Assembly (NCBI GenBank): GCA_016211095.1
Contig: JACQSW010000145.1
Coordinates: 1-6,363 of the forward strand
DNA from: Candidatus Woesearchaeota archaeon
Lineage (GTDB): Archaea > Nanobdellota > Nanobdellia > SCGC-AAA011-G17 > GW2011-AR17
Length of the DNA: 6,363 bases
Direction: 5' to 3'
Positions within the stretch are counted from its first letter, which is position 1. Every line of letters begins with the position of its first letter. Made by a program: the position numbers and the translations under genes. Below, one piece after another: positions 4,763-6,363 of the stretch. Below the pieces are notes generated by a model. It had not been told where the DNA came from. It saw nothing but the letters and a program-made list of their open reading frames with translations, and did not search any database.

Positions 4763-5767
4763 TCAAATTTTTTTGAAAACGATTACGCTGTAGGCCATTC
4801 CGCCGACCACAACTTTTCTTTCTTCTTTTAATTTAAGGCTTTTGTTGGAGCTTTTTAGCAACTCTGCTTTTGGCAGGGCAGCTACGAATAATCCCCCTTT
4901 TTTTAAGACGTAATCCAGTTGGTGGAATAATTCTTTGTAGAGTTTCTTGACGTCTTCTTCTTTGTGGGTTGCGGATGTAAATGGCGGGGCAGTTATTACT
5001 GCATCGACTTTTCCTTTTTTGAATTTTGTGTCCAGCCAGCTAACGCTGTAGCTTCCCAGGCTGATCTTGTTGTATACCTTAGCAATTTTTGCGTTAATGG
5101 AAGCTCCCCTTATGTTTGTTTGTGCATCATCAAAACCCAAGATTTGCAATCGCTTGTCCTGATTTGCAAATAGGGCCGCCTCTATCGGTATTACCCCGTC
5201 CTTGCAGAATGGGTCAACCAATGCTTGTTTAGGCTTCCAATTCGCCAGCCTTATCATGGCGTAGGCTAATGGGGCGTTTATTGATTGGTTGTTATGCTTA
5301 ATCCTATAATTCCTCTTGCCTAAATCATTAGAGGGGTTTATGCCTAAGAAGCACTGATCATTCATTATTTCTATGTAGATTGTTGTGTTCGGCTTTTCTA
5401 GGTCTACTTTGTGCTTTTTTTTGTGAAAAATTTCCCCAACTTTTGAGGCTATGGCTTGCGAGTTGAATGGGTGCCGGCCTTCCCTCTTGCACCTAACTGC
5501 GAACGGATCAACTATTTTAAGAGGGGTTTTTCCTATTTTTTTGTATATCTCTTCTTCTTTTTTGAATTTAAAAAAATTTTTTAGCTCGTAGAGCTGTTTT
5601 ATGCTTTTGCTGTTTTGCATCTTTTGAATTTTTTGTGCTGCGGCTTGGATGAGGATTTTTCCTTCTAAGATTTTTTTGGCTTCACTTTTTGTTAACTCCT
5701 TTATCTCTTTTATCGCTATGTCCTCAATGCCTGGAAGGGTTGTTGCTATTAGCTGTATTTTTTTCAT
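4763..5767 (-). CDS. THUMP-domain RNA methyltransferase (Trm14/RlmL-like)
   Basis: The 334-residue protein has the order seen in THUMP-type N2-guanine methyltransferases acting on tRNA or rRNA. The N-terminal ferredoxin-like/THUMP part (about 1-145) opens with QLIATTLPGIEDIAIKEI and includes FAVRCKREGRHPFNSQAIAS (89-108) and IYIEIMNDQCFLGIN (130-144). The linker KRNYRIKHNNQSINAPLA (151-168) resembles the family's KRGYR and APL motifs. The Rossmann-type catalytic domain follows: SAM motif LVDPFCKDGVIPIEAA (183-198), acidic GFDD (211-214), and the catalytic loop VITAPPF (257-263). Two motifs depart from the usual DPFCGSGT and (N/D)PP(Y/F): the first glycine position is Lys, and the base before PP is Ala. 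Its ATG overlaps the stop of the epimerase-like gene by four bases (ATGA), so translation is probably coupled. Closest in layout to Trm14 (m2G6 of tRNA), though shorter than typical; the target base cannot be told from sequence. Confidence 0.85.
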   Translation of the reverse strand: MKKIQLIATTLPGIEDIAIKEIKELTKSEAKKILEGKILIQAAAQKIQKMQNSKSIKQLYELKNFFKFKKEEEIYKKIGKTPLKIVDPFAVRCKREGRHPFNSQAIASKVGEIFHKKKHKVDLEKPNTTIYIEIMNDQCFLGINPSNDLGKRNYRIKHNNQSINAPLAYAMIRLANWKPKQALVDPFCKDGVIPIEAALFANQDKRLQILGFDDAQTNIRGASINAKIAKVYNKISLGSYSVSWLDTKFKKGKVDAVITAPPFTSATHKEEDVKKLYKELFHQLDYVLKKGGLFVAALPKAELLKSSNKSLKLKEERKVVVGGMAYSVIVFKKI

Positions 5768-6354
5768 TTTATCATGCTCTTTATGTTTTGGAGGGTTTTT
5801 TGCTTGTTTTCTGATTTGAATATTGCGCTACCAATCACGAGGTTTGTTGCCCCCGCTTTTATTGCTTTTTTTATTGTTTTTAGGTTTATGCCTCCGTCTA
5901 CCTGGACTTCTTTTTTGAATTTTTTGGCCTGTTTTATTTTTTTAAGCATTTCAGGTATAAAGGCTTGCCCGCCTTTTCCTGGGTTAACAGCCATTATTAG
6001 CAGCCGGCTTATTTGGTTTGGGATGCTTTTTGGCAAGTTTGTTTCCGGCTTTATTGCTAAGCCTAATGCTGTGTTAGCTGGCCTTTGTTGCGGGTTTTTT
6101 GTTGCTTCCAAATGGATTGTTATGTTTTTTGGCTTGAATTTTAGGTATTTTTTTATTTTTTTTTCAGGGTTTAAAGCCATTATGTGTATGTCCAACGGTT
6201 TTTTTGTTATTTTCCTGATTTTTCTTATTGTTGCAAGGCTTACTCCCTTGTTTGGCACAAATTTTTTGTCGCCCGTGATGGCAAATTCCGTTTCCATATT
6301 TTCGGCGGGGAGATCCAGTGTATACACGATGCCGTCATCGGTATTTGCCGCCAT
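5764..6354 (-). CDS. rpe: Ribulose-phosphate 3-epimerase-like TIM barrel protein, N-terminus atypical or partial
   Basis: Residues 32-196 follow the ribulose-phosphate 3-epimerase family, which interconverts ribulose 5-phosphate and xylulose 5-phosphate. Matches include FVPN (32-35), PLDIHIMA (53-60, with metal ligand H57 and M59), ITIHLEA (78-84), GLAIKP (98-103), LLIMAVNPGKGGQAFIPEML (118-137, the second family signature), VQVDGGI (150-156, catalytic/metal D153), and phosphate-binding VIGSAIF (173-179). The N-terminal part is odd. The strand that normally reads like HIDVMDG just before FVPN is here EFAITGDKK, so the expected His and Asp metal/catalytic pair is not seen there, and the first barrel strand (usually APSIL) is not recognisable. 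The frame remains open from the ATG at 6354 to the window edge (6363), so the true start may lie outside. At 196 residues it is about 20 shorter than usual. The first 60 bases are also more GC-rich than the rest. It overlaps the methyltransferase gene by four bases. Confidence 0.8.
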   Translation of the reverse strand: MAANTDDGIVYTLDLPAENMETEFAITGDKKFVPNKGVSLATIRKIRKITKKPLDIHIMALNPEKKIKKYLKFKPKNITIHLEATKNPQQRPANTALGLAIKPETNLPKSIPNQISRLLIMAVNPGKGGQAFIPEMLKKIKQAKKFKKEVQVDGGINLKTIKKAIKAGATNLVIGSAIFKSENKQKTLQNIKSMIK

Positions 6355-6363
6355 GTTGTACGC

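Noticed and set aside
6240..6363. Frameshift hiding a normal epimerase N-terminus
   Set aside because: The other two minus-strand frames were translated and show no HxDxMDG or APSIL-like motif, and one contains a stop.

Overview
This looks like a stretch of a small, AT-rich archaeal chromosome, most likely from a DPANN-type archaeon. The evidence is a ribosomal protein L15e gene (archaeal/eukaryotic only), an Nre-family DNA repair gene, a tRNA with an intron at the archaeal 37/38 position, archaeal TATA boxes, lysine-rich proteins, very tight gene spacing, and a small winged-helix regulator of a kind I associate with DPANN genomes. The lineage call is inference from gene content; no marker was phylogenetically placed.

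Layout. At the left, a tRNA-Arg(TCG) gene with a 15-nt intron lies on the + strand (158-244), flanked by AT-rich DNA in which I see no other gene. Everything else is on the minus strand, so transcription runs from right to left. Reading that way: a ribulose-phosphate 3-epimerase-like protein whose N-terminus is unusual or continues past the right edge (6354-5764); a THUMP-domain RNA methyltransferase overlapping it by 4 bases (5767-4763); NreA, 10 bases further on (4752-3487); a secreted stand-alone dockerin with its own strong TATA box and Shine-Dalgarno (3364-3101); ribosomal protein L15e with its own TATA box (2986-2444); the winged-helix regulator 15 bases behind it (2428-2018); the ATP-grasp beta subunit of an ADP-forming acyl-CoA synthetase (1946-1305); and an exported-looking protein with glycine/cysteine repeats of about 19 residues (1250-477).

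How the genes relate. The epimerase, methyltransferase and NreA genes probably form one transcript, but they do not obviously share a pathway. L15e and the regulator may be co-transcribed. The acyl-CoA synthetase beta subunit points to ATP formation from acetyl-CoA or other acyl-CoAs in a fermentative cell; its alpha subunit is not in the window. Dockerin and the repeat protein are candidate surface proteins. I see no mobile element, CRISPR array or defence system. The best leads are the altered active-site motifs in the epimerase-like and methyltransferase proteins, the lone dockerin, the repeat protein, a degenerate PCNA-binding tail on NreA, and a 12-base motif shared between the regulator's start and the promoter of the next gene.
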